Below are positions 54,201 through 64,000 of a stretch of DNA of 64,000 bases, in pieces. The position numbers and the translations under genes are program-made. Location of the stretch: the NCBI GenBank assembly GCA_964017045.1, contig OZ024799.1, positions 30,453,596 through 30,517,595 on the forward strand, in the 5' to 3' direction. The notes below the pieces were generated by a model that saw only the letters and a program-made list of their open reading frames with translations, did not search any database and was not told the DNA's origin. Each line of letters opens with the position of its first letter. The first letter of the stretch is position 1. Source of the stretch: Omphiscola glabra (lineage: Eukaryota > Mollusca > Gastropoda > Lymnaeidae).

Positions 54201-55054
54201 AGCTGTGGTTCCATTCCATGATACACATAGCTGTGGTTCCATTCCATGATACACATAGCTGTGGTTCCATTCCATGATACACATAGCTGTGGTTCCATTC
54301 CATGATACACATAGCAGTGGCTCCATTCCATGATACACATTTCTGTGGTTACATTCCATGATACACATAACTGTGGTTCTATTCCACGATACACATAGCA
54401 GTGGCTCCATTCCATGATACACATTTCTGTGGTTACATTCCATGATACACATTGCTGTGGTTCCATTCCATGATACATATAGCTGTGGTTCCATTGCATG
54501 ATACACATAGCTATGTTGTTCCATTCCATGATACACATAGCTGTGGTTCCATTGCATGATACACATAGCTGTGTTTCTATTGCACGATACACATAGCAGT
54601 GGTTCCATTCCACGATACACATAGCTGTGGTTCATTTCCATGATACACATTTCTGTGGTTCCATTCCATGATACACATAGCTGTGGTTCCATTCCATGAT
54701 ACACATAGCACTTCCATTTTTATTCATGTTTAAAAAGAAATACTTTTATTAAGAGGACAATTTTTGTAGACTTATACATAACTTTTTAAAAATGTATGTT
54801 TTTTTTTTTTGTTTTGTTAAAGAATCAGTATAGATTAGTTTGCGTTTTAAGCCGACATATCTTGCAGTGGTTGCTCGTGGGCGGTCCTCTAAATGTTCTT
54901 ATCAATAATATGCGTGTGCATTAAAAAATTGCTTGGCTTAAATTAATCCATTTTTTAAATATAATTTATAATTATTTCAGCTTTGCAAACTTACCCTGAC
55001 ATGGTCATTGAGGTTATTTGGATCTCTGTTGATCATATCCAACTCGTAGCCCAT
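51263..55054 (-). CDS. Cysteine-rich caveolin, gene 6 (first of the array in transcription order)
   Basis: Exon 1 is 55054-54995 (20 codons, MGYELDMINRDPNN...DHVR) and exon 2 is 51601-51263 (112 codons plus stop). The donor is AGG|GTAAGT and the acceptor TGAACAG|GTT; the intron is 3393 bp, phase 0. It diverges most overall: the signature is FDEVLGEP at 23-30 and then DRAHS instead of DGAHS. The scaffolding-like segment has an extra cysteine (FECCKGCCYK), while C-terminal positions that are cysteine elsewhere read TLLQC and PLFEA. The PLFEA form is the one seen in vertebrate CAV1, so gene 6 may keep ancestral residues. Core cysteines number 16. The intron is dominated by a 40-bp and a 28-bp minisatellite. 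Confidence 0.93.
51880..52749. other. Part of gene 6 intron, nothing recognised
   Basis: Contains several C-rich runs (near 51830, 52215 and 52510) and no coding signal. Confidence 0.35.
52750..52876. repeat. Repeat of about 41 bp, three copies, in gene 6 intron
   Basis: GTGGAGTGAAATTATAGTGG followed by AGCAAGCTTTGAATCCAGC. Confidence 0.88.
53040..53970. repeat. 40-bp minisatellite, about 22 copies, in gene 6 intron
   Basis: Units of CTTACACTTAGAGGCTGTAT then GACGTATCTAGACAGAACGT. The left third is diverged and irregular, the right two thirds nearly perfect. ACAGAACG gives way to ACAGGACG toward the right end, so expansion polarity is visible. Confidence 0.96.
54130..54712. repeat. 28-bp minisatellite, about 21 copies, in gene 6 intron
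   Basis: Units of CATGATACACATAGCTGTGG then TTCCATTC. Ends about 280 bp from exon 1. Minus frames of up to 203 codons over it are artefacts. Confidence 0.95.
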
Positions 55055-55080
55055 TGCTGAAAGATTTCCACGGGACACTA

Positions 55081-55115
55081 CACTGATAATGTTACGGGGA
55101 GGTATCCACTATACC
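55081..55115 (-). promoter_or_regulatory. Candidate core promoter of caveolin gene 6
   Basis: On the minus strand GGTATAGTGG (55115-55106) is followed about 25 bases later by a TCAGTG initiator-like motif (55086-55081). The start codon is about 30 bases further on. Spacing fits a TATA-Inr promoter with a very short leader. Not verified. Confidence 0.35.
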
Positions 55116-55600
55116 AAGTGTACGTCGACTCCAGAGCTCCTGGGACTGAAACTAAAATTTCACCAACAGCCTCGGTGATAAACTGCGTTCAATCGCCGAT
55201 TTATTAGATAACAAGAGTCTTCATATCTTATCGCCAGTTTTTAAGCTCTCGGAGAGCTACAAGTAGGGCTCTACGCGAAGTTCAACTGGTAAAGGATATA
55301 TGTGTGTAACATAAATTTCTCAACAGCATTGTAGGTATTACAAACTAAGATTAAAGATAAGGAAATGGGTTTTTACAAAAATGACCGTATTAGCAATAGT
55401 ATAGGATCTGGGTGGGGAGTGGATGAGGGGGCGAGGCAATGGCGGATCAAGTTTAAAAATTTGAGATTGGACCTGAAAGGACAAAGACGGCTAAATTATA
55501 AAATAAAATTTGCTTTCTCTGTCAAGGGTATGATATCACTGTTGTTATGTTGGTATGTAAAACATGTTTAGTTAGAGATTATATGTGTAGCTGTATATAT
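55116..55600. other. Upstream of the caveolin array, nothing recognised
   Basis: No further caveolin exon found from here to the right edge. Confidence 0.4.
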
Positions 55601-55821
55601 TGTGTGAGAATGTTGTGACGTATTTGGGTAGGGGAAATGACGTCTTAGATTAGTTGTTGTTATCGTGGTAGGTAGATGGCCGTTAGACAAGAGGATGTTG
55701 ATTAGTTTGTTAGGCTGTAACTTCATTAATATATTTATATAAATACACTATTGTTAATTGTGGAGAATAAACATTGTTGCGCAACTAACCGGTTGGTGTT
55801 AGTGTATCGGTATTAGTTGCA
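55601..55821 (+). mobile_element. Possible solo LTR
   Basis: A segment starting TGTGTGAGAATG and ending TTAGTTGCA has, in order, a TATA-like ATTTATATAAATA (about 55732), an AATAAA (about 55766) and a GT-rich end, which is the layout of an LTR. No second copy, primer-binding site or convincing 5-bp target duplication was found, so this is tentative. Confidence 0.3.
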
Positions 55822-56234
55822 TTGTTTAAGCTGACCCATGCGATGAGGTAGGGCAAAGACGCATCACTGTACATATTGCTATTCATTACAAGGATATTAA
55901 GATCTTACAGCTCTCATACAAATATTGTAGGATCGAACGTTTCGTCACTCTCCATTGAATAAAATCCTATGTGCCACATGCTATTCTTGAAAGTTACAGA
56001 GGCGACCAGGCCTGTGTTCATGTGGCCTAACCGGCACGAAATTTCTGATGAAAACATAATTAGCGGTTGGATAGCTCATAATACAGCAGTTCATACCGGA
56101 AAGAAAGATACCAATGACGTATATAAAGCTTCCATTCTCGTTGGCAATTCAGAGTTGACTTTTATTATAAATTATGCAAGATCAGGACATCTCCATTATG
56201 TAAATATGCAAATAAAATACTCACGTGTTCTGAT

Positions 56235-56336
56235 TGGTGTTCGATCAATTTTCCGTCGACGAAATTTCATTCGATCAAATTTCCGTCGATCAATTTTCCG
56301 TCGACGAAATTTCATTCGATCAAATTTCCGGATACG
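56235..56336. mobile_element. Truncated foldback MITE, copy 3
   Basis: Contains only the right arm of the family at 10823 and 20988, with a 45-bp internal duplication (GTCGATCAATTTTCCGTCGA and ATTCGATCAAATTTCCG). It ends CCGGATACG. The flanks GTTCTGAT (56227) and GTTCTGGT (56337) match at 7 of 8 positions. Confidence 0.7.
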
Positions 56337-56459
56337 GTTCTGGTTGTATGTTAGGGTGTGAGACATTGAAAAAACTCTAAAATTAATTATTTTTTAAGAA
56401 TGGAAGCAGTAAGTGATGCGTTTGAAACGGTAGAATGAGTTGGACAGGACACCAGGAGA

Positions 56460-56755
56460 AGATACAGGATTGTAGAGCAGCAAACGGGATCTACAGGCAG
56501 AAACCTAGGAGCAGACGGCCAAGACTGAGACGGGATCTACAGGCAGAAACTTAGGAGCAGACGGCAAAGACTGAGACGGGATCTACAGGCAGAAACTTAG
56601 GAGCAGACGGCCAAGACTGAGACGGGATCTACAGGCAGAAACCTAGGAGCAGACGGCAAAGACTGAGACGGGATCTACAGGCAGAAACTGGAGCAGACGG
56701 CAAAGACTGAGACGGGATCTACAGGCAGAAACCTATGAGCAGACGGCAAAGACTG
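56460..56755. repeat. Minisatellite of about 47 bp, six copies
   Basis: Units of GGGATCTACAGGCAGAAACC then TAGGAGCAGACGGCAAAGAC and TGAGAC. Confidence 0.93.
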
Positions 56756-57433
56756 AGATTTATCTACGATATGGAGAAGACGTACATCAACAGGTGATCC
56801 ACGCATGTATGCGGAATGCAATGGACCAATCCTCTCAAGTGTTGCGACTATGGGTGGGTCTTAGAACAATTTTGATACATCTCTTTTTTCTACGTGAATT
56901 TACGAATTTACCCAATCACAGGCCTTCATAAGTTTAGATGATACAGTATATTTTCTTTTAAAGAAAACGTAAGATATTTTATTAGAAAGTACTTTTTGGT
57001 TACAGTAGGTTATTTGATAAATGAGACGAAGATCCTAAAACGTGTTTAGCATCTACGTAACGGAAGTCACAGGACGATTTCCACTTACACATGACTTTTG
57101 TAGTAGTCATTTTCCCCCATTACACTGCACTGTGAGTTAATACATTTGTGCCAGCGTCTATTTCCCCAGATCCAAACCTGCTCTGCTCTGTGAGGTAACA
57201 GATTTATGCCAGCTCCTATCATCCACAAATCCAAACTGTTTCGGGATTTGCAAAATTTTCATTGGAACCTGACTAATTTGCTTTGAGATTTTTTTCTCAG
57301 ATCTGCAAAGTTTGCGTGACGTGATCCTCATAAAACCGTGTAGAAGTTTTTAAAATTAATTTTTAAAGAAATTTATAAGTTTTCATGCTGTTAAGTGTAA
57401 AAGCGGTGGGGAAAATGTTGTTCATAATTTTTA
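56756..57433. other. Spacer, nothing recognised
   Basis: Contains two loosely similar segments near 57120 and 57185 (CTGTGAG.TAA and TGCCAGC), possibly a 65-bp duplication. Confidence 0.35.
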
Positions 57434-57510
57434 TTGGCGGGGGGGGGGGGGGGGGGGGGGGATGTTCCGTGTTGTTGTTTTTTTTTTTTTTTTTTGGGGG
57501 GGGGGGGGGT
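57434..57510. repeat. Long poly-G, poly-T, poly-G tract
   Basis: A G run of over 20, a T run of about 18 and another G run of about 13. It could form G-quadruplexes, and base counts here are prone to assembly error. Confidence 0.9.
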
Positions 57511-57654
57511 GTGTTCGTGTTTGGAGGGTGAAGTTAATGACATATATAACTCACTTAAGAAATTCCTTACCAAAAACTCCAACTTTCCTGCGGAAACGTT
57601 CATTTTTATGTCAACTATTTTACTGATCTGATACTCTTAGATAAATTTCATTCG

Positions 57655-57870
57655 CGTGTGATCACTAATTCATTCCCTTTGCATCACGAATTCATTCCCT
57701 TTCTATCATGAATTGATTCCCTTTGGATCACTAATTCATTCCCTTTGGATCACTCAGTCATTCCCTTTAGACACTCATTCATTCTCTTTGGATCACGAAT
57801 TCATTCCCTTTGGATCACGAATTCATTCCCTTTGGATCACTAATTCATTCCCTTTAGATCACTAATAATG
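57655..57870. repeat. 22-bp minisatellite, about ten copies
   Basis: Units of GATCACTAATTCATTCCCTT followed by TG. Confidence 0.92.
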
Positions 57871-58334
57871 ACATAATTATTTAAAAATACTGTAGCCTTT
57901 AGTTAATTGACCAATGTGTAATAGCACATGTTCACCTAAATTGAACTCACACATTATACATTTTTACTGTACTCTATTTTTGCGTCAACCCCCTTTTAAG
58001 GGTAATGTGTTAAGCCAACAATTAAATGGAAATAAAGTACTTTGTGAGAGCATGATTTGGGTCAAGTTTAGGGATTAGATTCTAGAAACAAAAATCTGTT
58101 GTAGTTTTAGTGACTCGTGCCAAACATTTGCGATTCCTCCTCATTCGTGACGGGTTTCTCCTCATCCCCGACGAGTTCCTCCACATCCCCGACGGGTCCT
58201 GGGACTTGAAGCCGCGAATGTTCGACTTATTACTGTATTTTATTTTAACGTTTAACTTTTTAAAGAAAACATCGAAATATGATGGCGATGGCTGGAAATA
58301 ATTAACTTCATATAAGATTTAATTTATTTATGAA
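57871..58334. other. Spacer, nothing recognised
   Basis: Short imperfect CTCATCCCCGACG words near 58140-58200; otherwise plain. Confidence 0.35.
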
Positions 58335-58905
58335 GAAGTATAAACAAAGAACCTGGCTTGGTCATAGCTTCTACTTAAGAGGGATAAACAAAGCATCTGG
58401 CTTGTGCATAGCTTCTACTTAAGAGGGATAAACAAAGCATCTGGCTTGTGCATAGCTTCTACTTAAGAGGGATAGACAAAGCATCTGGCTTGTGCATAGC
58501 TTCTACTTAAGAGGGATAAACAAAGTATCTGGCTTGTGCATAGCTTCTACTTAAGAGGGATAAACAAAGCATCTGGCTTGTGCATAGCGTCTACTTAAGA
58601 GGGATAAACAAAGCATCTGGCTTGTGCACAGCTTATACTTAAGGGGGATAAACAAAGCATCTGGCTTGTGCATAGCTTCTACTTAAGAGGGATAAACAAA
58701 GCATCTGGCTTGTGGAGAGCTTCTACTTAAGAGGGATAGACAAAGCATCTGGCTTGTGCATAGCTTCTACTTAAGAGGGATGAACAAAGTACCTGGCTTG
58801 TGCATAGCTTCTACTTAAGAGGGATAAACAAAGCATCTCGCTTGTGCATAGCTTCTACTTAAGAGGGATAAACCAAATATCTGGCTTGTGCATAGCTTCT
58901 ACCTT
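58335..58905. repeat. 44-bp minisatellite, about 13 copies
   Basis: Units of GATAAACAAAGCATCTGGCT then TGTGCATAGCTTCTACTTAA and GAGG, nearly perfect. Confidence 0.96.
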
Positions 58906-60634
58906 GATGATGTTTCATCAAACGTAAATAAAATAATCGTAAGGAGAAATTAGTTTTTGAGGTTGTGGGTTTTGCAAAGATTTTAACATAAGTAAAAATT
59001 TGAAGTGGTTGAAAAAACAAGTAGTAGATCGTATTGGCCATTTGTCTGTTGCTCCGGTGCCCTTCTCTTGCTCCAATCAAAATTTTGTTCTACGGCGTTC
59101 CTCCGACTCCTCACCGAAAAATAAAAATCATCTCAACTCCGAGTTTGTCAGTTGACTTGTAATTTGTATTGCACATACGATTCACGAGGCACCTTGTACC
59201 AAAACGTAAAGTTTATATCTGAAATAAAGCATGTATAAATGGAAAGGACGTGCCACTTGAACCAATCAGATTTCACCTGTGCATGACTCCCGATATCAGC
59301 AATCACCTGGTATCGATCAAGTAGAAAAGTCATTAAAATATGGGGAAGTGATGCAGTGAGGATGGAATTAAGTCTTAGGTACTTAACGCTACAATGTGCT
59401 GACTGGTTTGGTGTAGAAAAGGTTTGTGTTTGTGTGGGGCGGGGGGGCGCTTAGATAAAATGCATTTATATCAAAATATGTATTGTGAAAGAAACATAAT
59501 TTTCTTTGAACCATTTCTGTCAAAGAATAATATAAATATATCCACATGTAGCTGCAAACATAAGACAGGCATGATCCAGGGTAAATGTTTTTTCTTTCGC
59601 ACCCATCCTCCCCAAACCATTTTGAAGAATTTCATTTTAGAAGATTATATAGGAGATTATTGTTAAACCTTATTTTGTTTTGTAATTTTTGGCAAAATCG
59701 CTTTCTTTCACCGCCATGTAACTGCTAACTAAATACAGTGTTGGCACTTACAGATACTAACTTGCCCTGAGTCTAAATATATATATCAAAAAATTCAATT
59801 ATACTTGAAGTTTAATAATTATTGTTTGAAGAGATAAAGGACTTGGAGAAATCAAACATTCAGAGAGGTAGGAAAGGGGTGCGCCTCGGGTGCCACTTAT
59901 TTTCTTTATATAGGGGGTGGCATTTTAAGGACAGTTTAGATATTTCAATCTTTTTCGTTGAAGGGAAACAGCACAACTTCTTAGCACGCACCGGGAGCCA
60001 CTGAACTTATCTATGACATTATAAATATCAGCCTTGACAATCGAGATCGACCGAATGTGAGTTTATGACGAAAAATGATTGGGAAAAGCATCGATTCTTT
60101 CATATATTTATTTTTTCAAAAGTTAGATTGTCGTGAGCTTAACAGATACAAATCTAGAGTTCTTTGACGTTTACCATCGTAAGTGAACATTTTGACCTGG
60201 TTTTGGGGGTGGGGGGGGGGGGGGGTAAACATTCATGAAAAATAGATCCTTGGGCGCCCACTAAAATGTCCTGACATAAGCCTTGAAGGAACTCTTTGTT
60301 CCGCTAATCTATACATTTTCGTTGAAACACGCGTTCGGATTGTTTGAATTTTAAAAATGGTTTCTTTCTTCGCAATTATCATTTCGGTTAATTTTAGACT
60401 TGACCCAGATTAAACAAAAGTTGATCGAATATTTAGCTACGCTAAGTGTGTAAATAGACCTGCCACTTAATTATTATACGAAGCAGTGATACACGGACAC
60501 GTGTGTGTGTAGTCTTATGATATAAATTAAAGGATATTTTATGCCTAATTATACAAAATTAAAATACTATTATTTATATAATTATTTAATGCTACTAAAG
60601 GTTTCACTGTTCTCTTTATTTACATTTTTTTCCA
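58906..60634. other. AT-rich spacer, no gene seen
   Basis: Contains poly-G runs near 59445 and 60206. Short frames only. Confidence 0.4.
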
Positions 60635-60672
60635 TACACGTGACTATACACGTGACTATACACGTGACTAAT
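60635..60672. repeat. 12-bp repeat ATACACGTGACT, three copies
   Basis: Each copy contains CACGTG (E-box palindrome). Confidence 0.85.
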
Positions 60673-60849
60673 TTTGTGGAATGTTTTTATTTCGTCAATG
60701 ACAACGTTTATCAGCTTGATCATGATAAATGTATATCTAAATATGGTGTTCCTTTTGGGCTATCCAGGTGCGTGGAAAGAGGCGATTTGCTGTCTAGCGA
60801 ACCAGCTTATAGTCCTAATTGAAAAATCCCAGGCCTTGTGATTTCGAAG

Positions 60850-61402
60850 TCTACACCATCGTCACATTGTGACGTCCACACCATCGACACATTGTGACGT
60901 CCACACCATCGACACATTGTGACGTCCACACCATCGACACATTGTGACGTCCACACCATCGACACATTGTGACGTCCACACCATCGACACATTGTGACGT
61001 CCACACCATCGACACATTGTGACGTCCACACCATGGACACATTGTGACGTCCACACTATCGACACATTGTGACGTCCACACTATCGACACATTGTGACGT
61101 CCACAGTGCATCGACACATTGTGACGTCCACACCATTGACACATTGTGACGTCCACACCATCGACACATTGTGACGTCCACACCATGGACACATTGTGAC
61201 GTCCACACTATCGACACATTGTGACGTCCACACTATCGACACATTGTGACGTCCACAGTGCATCGACACATTGTGACGTCCACACTATCGACACATTGTC
61301 ACGTCCACACTATCGACACATTGTGACGTCCACAGTGCATCGACACATTGTGACGTCCACACCATCGACACATTGTGACGTCCACACCATCGACACATTG
61401 TG
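60850..61402. repeat. 25-bp minisatellite with TGACGTC in each unit, about 22 copies
   Basis: Units of CCATCGACACATTGTGACGT then CCACA. CACTATCG and CACAGTGCATCG variants recur in the same order twice, so a block of several units was duplicated. Confidence 0.96.
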
Positions 61403-62447
61403 ACGGACGGATGACAGTAAATAAAAGGATGAAAATGAATGTCAATGAATGAAAGAGTTGAATAAGCCTAGGGTTCCCTAATTTTTATTTTTAAAAAAAT
61501 ATAATAAAATAATAATGGAAATGTTACCATTCCCGAGGATTTTTTTCCACAATACTATTCCCGTTTGCCTATGGCAACAGTTACGAGCAAGATAATGACA
61601 AATCAAAATAAAGGTCAGAAAATAAAATCAAAATGAATGTCACAAATGAATGAATAAAATAAACCTAAGGTTGCTAAATTATATTTTTTAACAAATTAAA
61701 ACAAAAATACAAATACATATATTATCATTCCTTTAGGGTTTATTTCTTCCACAAAACTATTTACCTTTGGCTAATTGAAAGGTTAATTCTGGAAATATTG
61801 GATATTTAACTCATCATGTAGCTATGAGCAGTGTTCGCAGAGGATTAGTCATATATAATAAGATGACAGCAAGACGTAGAGCAATACTTAATAACGGATT
61901 GCCTAACAGACAGAAAGACAGAGTGACAGTCTGACTTCTGTTAGACGGCAGAGAGCCCCAATCACGCTCGGCCGAAATAAAAAAAATTAAAAGTTAACGT
62001 TTCTGTTTCGACCAAACTCCGAAACTACGCAGATAATTATCATATGGCAATTTTCGGCGCCGAAACCGAATTTCGGTGAGTCTTAACTTTAAAACGCACT
62101 AACTAAAGCGCCACAAATAGAAGAATTTATTGTAAATCACGCGATGTCCCAAACAATTGCCAACTTTAAGTTGGCGAGCTAAGATTAAGATTAGAATGAA
62201 ATAAGGACAAACTTCTTGATGTCTCAGGCGGGTCAATGAACATTCTTGAAATTGTTCTTAAAACAATGCATTTCATTCATGTCTTTACGGTTTGGCGGGT
62301 GGGGTGGGGGGGTTTAGGGGTAGGGGGTGGGTGTTAGGAATTTTTGTTTGAATGTGATCGCGCCACTCCTTTACCCTCCCCCCACCCTTCTTCTTTAATG
62401 TCATATCTGTAATCCTGTTAGATTTCTTTTTTTTTTAAGCTGGATAT
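61403..62447. other. Spacer, nothing recognised
   Basis: Two related segments (about 61425-61500 and 61620-61700) share AAAATGAATGTCA and AATGAATGA words followed by AACCTAAGGTTGC/AGCCTAGGGTTCC, an old duplication. Confidence 0.4.
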
Positions 62448-62642
62448 AAAGAACAAAAGATTATTGATCTAAAGAACAAAAGATCTAAAGAACAAAAGAT
62501 CATAGATCTAAAGAACAAAAGATCATTGATCTAAAGAACAAAAGATCATTGATCTAAAGAACAAAAGATCATCGATCTAAAGAACGAAAGATCATTGATC
62601 TAAAGAACAAAAGATCATTGATCTAAAGAACAAAAGATTATT
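62448..62642. repeat. 24-bp minisatellite, about nine copies
   Basis: Units of GATCTAAAGAACAAAAGATC followed by ATTG, with a shortened second unit. Contains AGATCT-like palindromes. Confidence 0.93.
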
Positions 62643-62988
62643 ATCAAGTCATCGCGTTGTTGACGCGGAGTCTAATCAAATATAAATATCTCAAATTGTA
62701 ACATGAAACGTTTTAACACCGAAACGGCCTTACGATTATGCCTATATTTCTATTTAATTTTTTTTTATATAAAGAAACAAACAAAATGAAATATCAGTAA
62801 GTTCAGTAATGACGTTAGGGCAAACTAATGGCCATTCCCATGAAAATTCAGACATTTGGGGGGTGGGGGTGATATCGATGATAATGATACAGGCAATAGG
62901 GGCTCAAGACCTAAAGCGACCCCTAGAAACCCTAGCTTTGAGTTTTGATCAGAAATATGGCATTTTAATTGAGAGCCATCCAGTACTG
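62643..62988. other. Spacer, nothing recognised
   Basis: AT-rich, no motif. Confidence 0.35.
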
Positions 62989-63186
62989 CAGTGGTTCTCA
63001 ACCTTCCTAATGCCGCGACCCTTTAATACAGTTCCTCATGTTGTGGCGACCCCCAACCACAAAATTATTTTCGTTTCTACTTCATAACTGTTTGTATATA
63101 TGTGTTTTCCGATAGTCTTAGGCGAACCCTGGGAAATGGTCATTCGACGCCCATAGGGGTCGCGACCCACAGGTTGAGAACCGCTG
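62989..63186. mobile_element. SPIN/URR1-like hAT element, best preserved copy
   Basis: A 198-bp copy, starting CAGTGGTTCTCAACCTTCC and ending AGGTTGAGAACCGCTG. The interior reads GCGACCCTTTAATACAGTTC, CCCCCAACCACAAAATTA and TTTCTACTTCATAACTG, which is almost word for word the mammalian URR1/SPIN sequence as I remember it. The flanks CAGTACTG and TAATAGTG match at only 5 of 8, so the target duplication is eroded or the ends differ slightly. Confidence 0.85.
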
Positions 63187-64000
63187 TAATAGTGTAGCTG
63201 CTAAAATCTGCACAGCATTTAAGTGCAGAGTTGCCCTAGCAAAGTTATCAAACTTACAGCTTTTTGGAAAGTTTTTAATTTGGCCTGAAATAAGTTTTTT
63301 CGAGTCTTAAGAAGAGTTTAAAGGGGTAAAATAAAAAGAGCATGCATCCATCCGTATGAAACCTTTAACTTATTAAACTGAAACATTAATTATAGTGTAC
63401 TGCGTCTCATAATTATAGTCTCTAGGGCAAACATTAATGAGTTAACTCTGGCTGCCAAGTGTTAATACTAGGGTGATCTTCCAGGTGTAACGCACAACAC
63501 AGCGTGGGGCGAATAGATTAAATGAGCGATATAAATGGAATGTAAACTGAAGTTTTAATCAATGGCGTAACTAACTGCATCCACGGAAGCTCTGTGTGGG
63601 CCTATGGTTTCGGGGCGTGTGGGTGGGGCGGGGGAGCGTCACGAAGGTGATTATATTAGGGAGTGGAGAAAATGCCTTTATAATTTACTGTTATAGTCAT
63701 ATGCAATGTTTCTGTAGCTGACAATGTTCTCTCTAACTAGACTTCGAAGTTTGCGTCAGATAGTGATACACTGTTAAACGCTTTATACAATTCTTGAGCA
63801 AATTCTTTTTTTTTTTAACAATTTCTTTTTCCAAACCAAACTTGTTAAATTTATTTTTAATAATTCTTCTTTGACATGTCATTCTTAAAAACAAATTAAT
63901 TAGAGGTGCGTGTCATGACAATAAAATTATAACATATAGATAAGCTAACTATCAGTTGCCAATTCTGACAACGTTTACTGCTGCAAAAATTACACAACAC
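63187..64000. other. Right edge, nothing recognised
   Basis: AT-rich with a G-rich run near 63615. No coding signal. Confidence 0.35.

Noticed and set aside
54083..54704. 179- and 203-codon minus frames with CIMEWNHSYVYHGMEP repeats
   Set aside because: 28-bp minisatellite read in three frames, located inside the intron of caveolin gene 6.
55969..56361. 130-codon plus frame as a possible gene
   Set aside because: Its C-terminal third is the translated foldback MITE arm and the rest shows no family motif.

Overview
The window looks like nuclear DNA from a mollusc, most likely a gastropod snail. It is AT-rich, with intron-containing genes, decayed LINEs, tRNA-derived SINEs, several families of DNA transposon and very many minisatellites. 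Nothing bacterial or organellar is visible. The snail assignment is inference. It rests on the repeat style, on SINE and SPIN-like hAT elements of kinds I recall from pulmonate snails, and on non-vertebrate caveolins with a vertebrate-like intron position.

The only genes I can defend are six caveolin paralogues, all on the minus strand, between about 10.2 and 55.1 kb (spans 10221-12032, 18692-21360, 26133-28621, 40003-43493, 46592-47539, 51263-55054). Each has a 60-63 bp first coding exon, one phase-0 intron (549 to 3393 bp) and a 339 bp second exon that encodes the whole caveolin core. The proteins are 132-133 residues long, almost lack the usual N-terminal region, and carry 15-17 cysteines in the 112-residue core. 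A tandem array of miniature, hyper-cysteine caveolins is the most interesting system here. The products would be expected to insert as hairpins in the cytoplasmic leaflet of membranes and to oligomerise.

Left flank (1-10.2 kb): a broken hAT transposase at the left edge, four hAT-type miniature elements (two adjacent at 2.6-3.5 kb, one with a perfect 8-bp target duplication at 8989-9176, one end-fragment near 0.95 kb), a LINE C-terminal scrap, and arrays of 14, 34, 53, 47, 32 and 62 bp units.

Array region (10-55 kb): intergenic and intronic DNA is filled with minisatellites, including a 1.3 kb 21-bp array with a 17-unit higher-order repeat. It also holds LINE remnants (27.7 kb, 34.2-36.3 kb, 49.5 kb), SINEs, a Tigger relic, a second hAT transposase relic and a foldback element family with 8-bp target duplications. 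One foldback copy sits 7 bp inside the intron of caveolin gene 2. A gap of about 11 kb between genes 3 and 4 holds only repeats and the decayed LINE.

Right flank (55-64 kb): no caveolin and no gene I recognise. It holds a possible solo LTR, a truncated foldback element, arrays of 47, 22, 44, 25 and 24 bp units, and a SPIN-like element at 63 kb. The tandem arrays I list add up to about a fifth of the window. Most long open frames here are minisatellite artefacts and were not called as genes.
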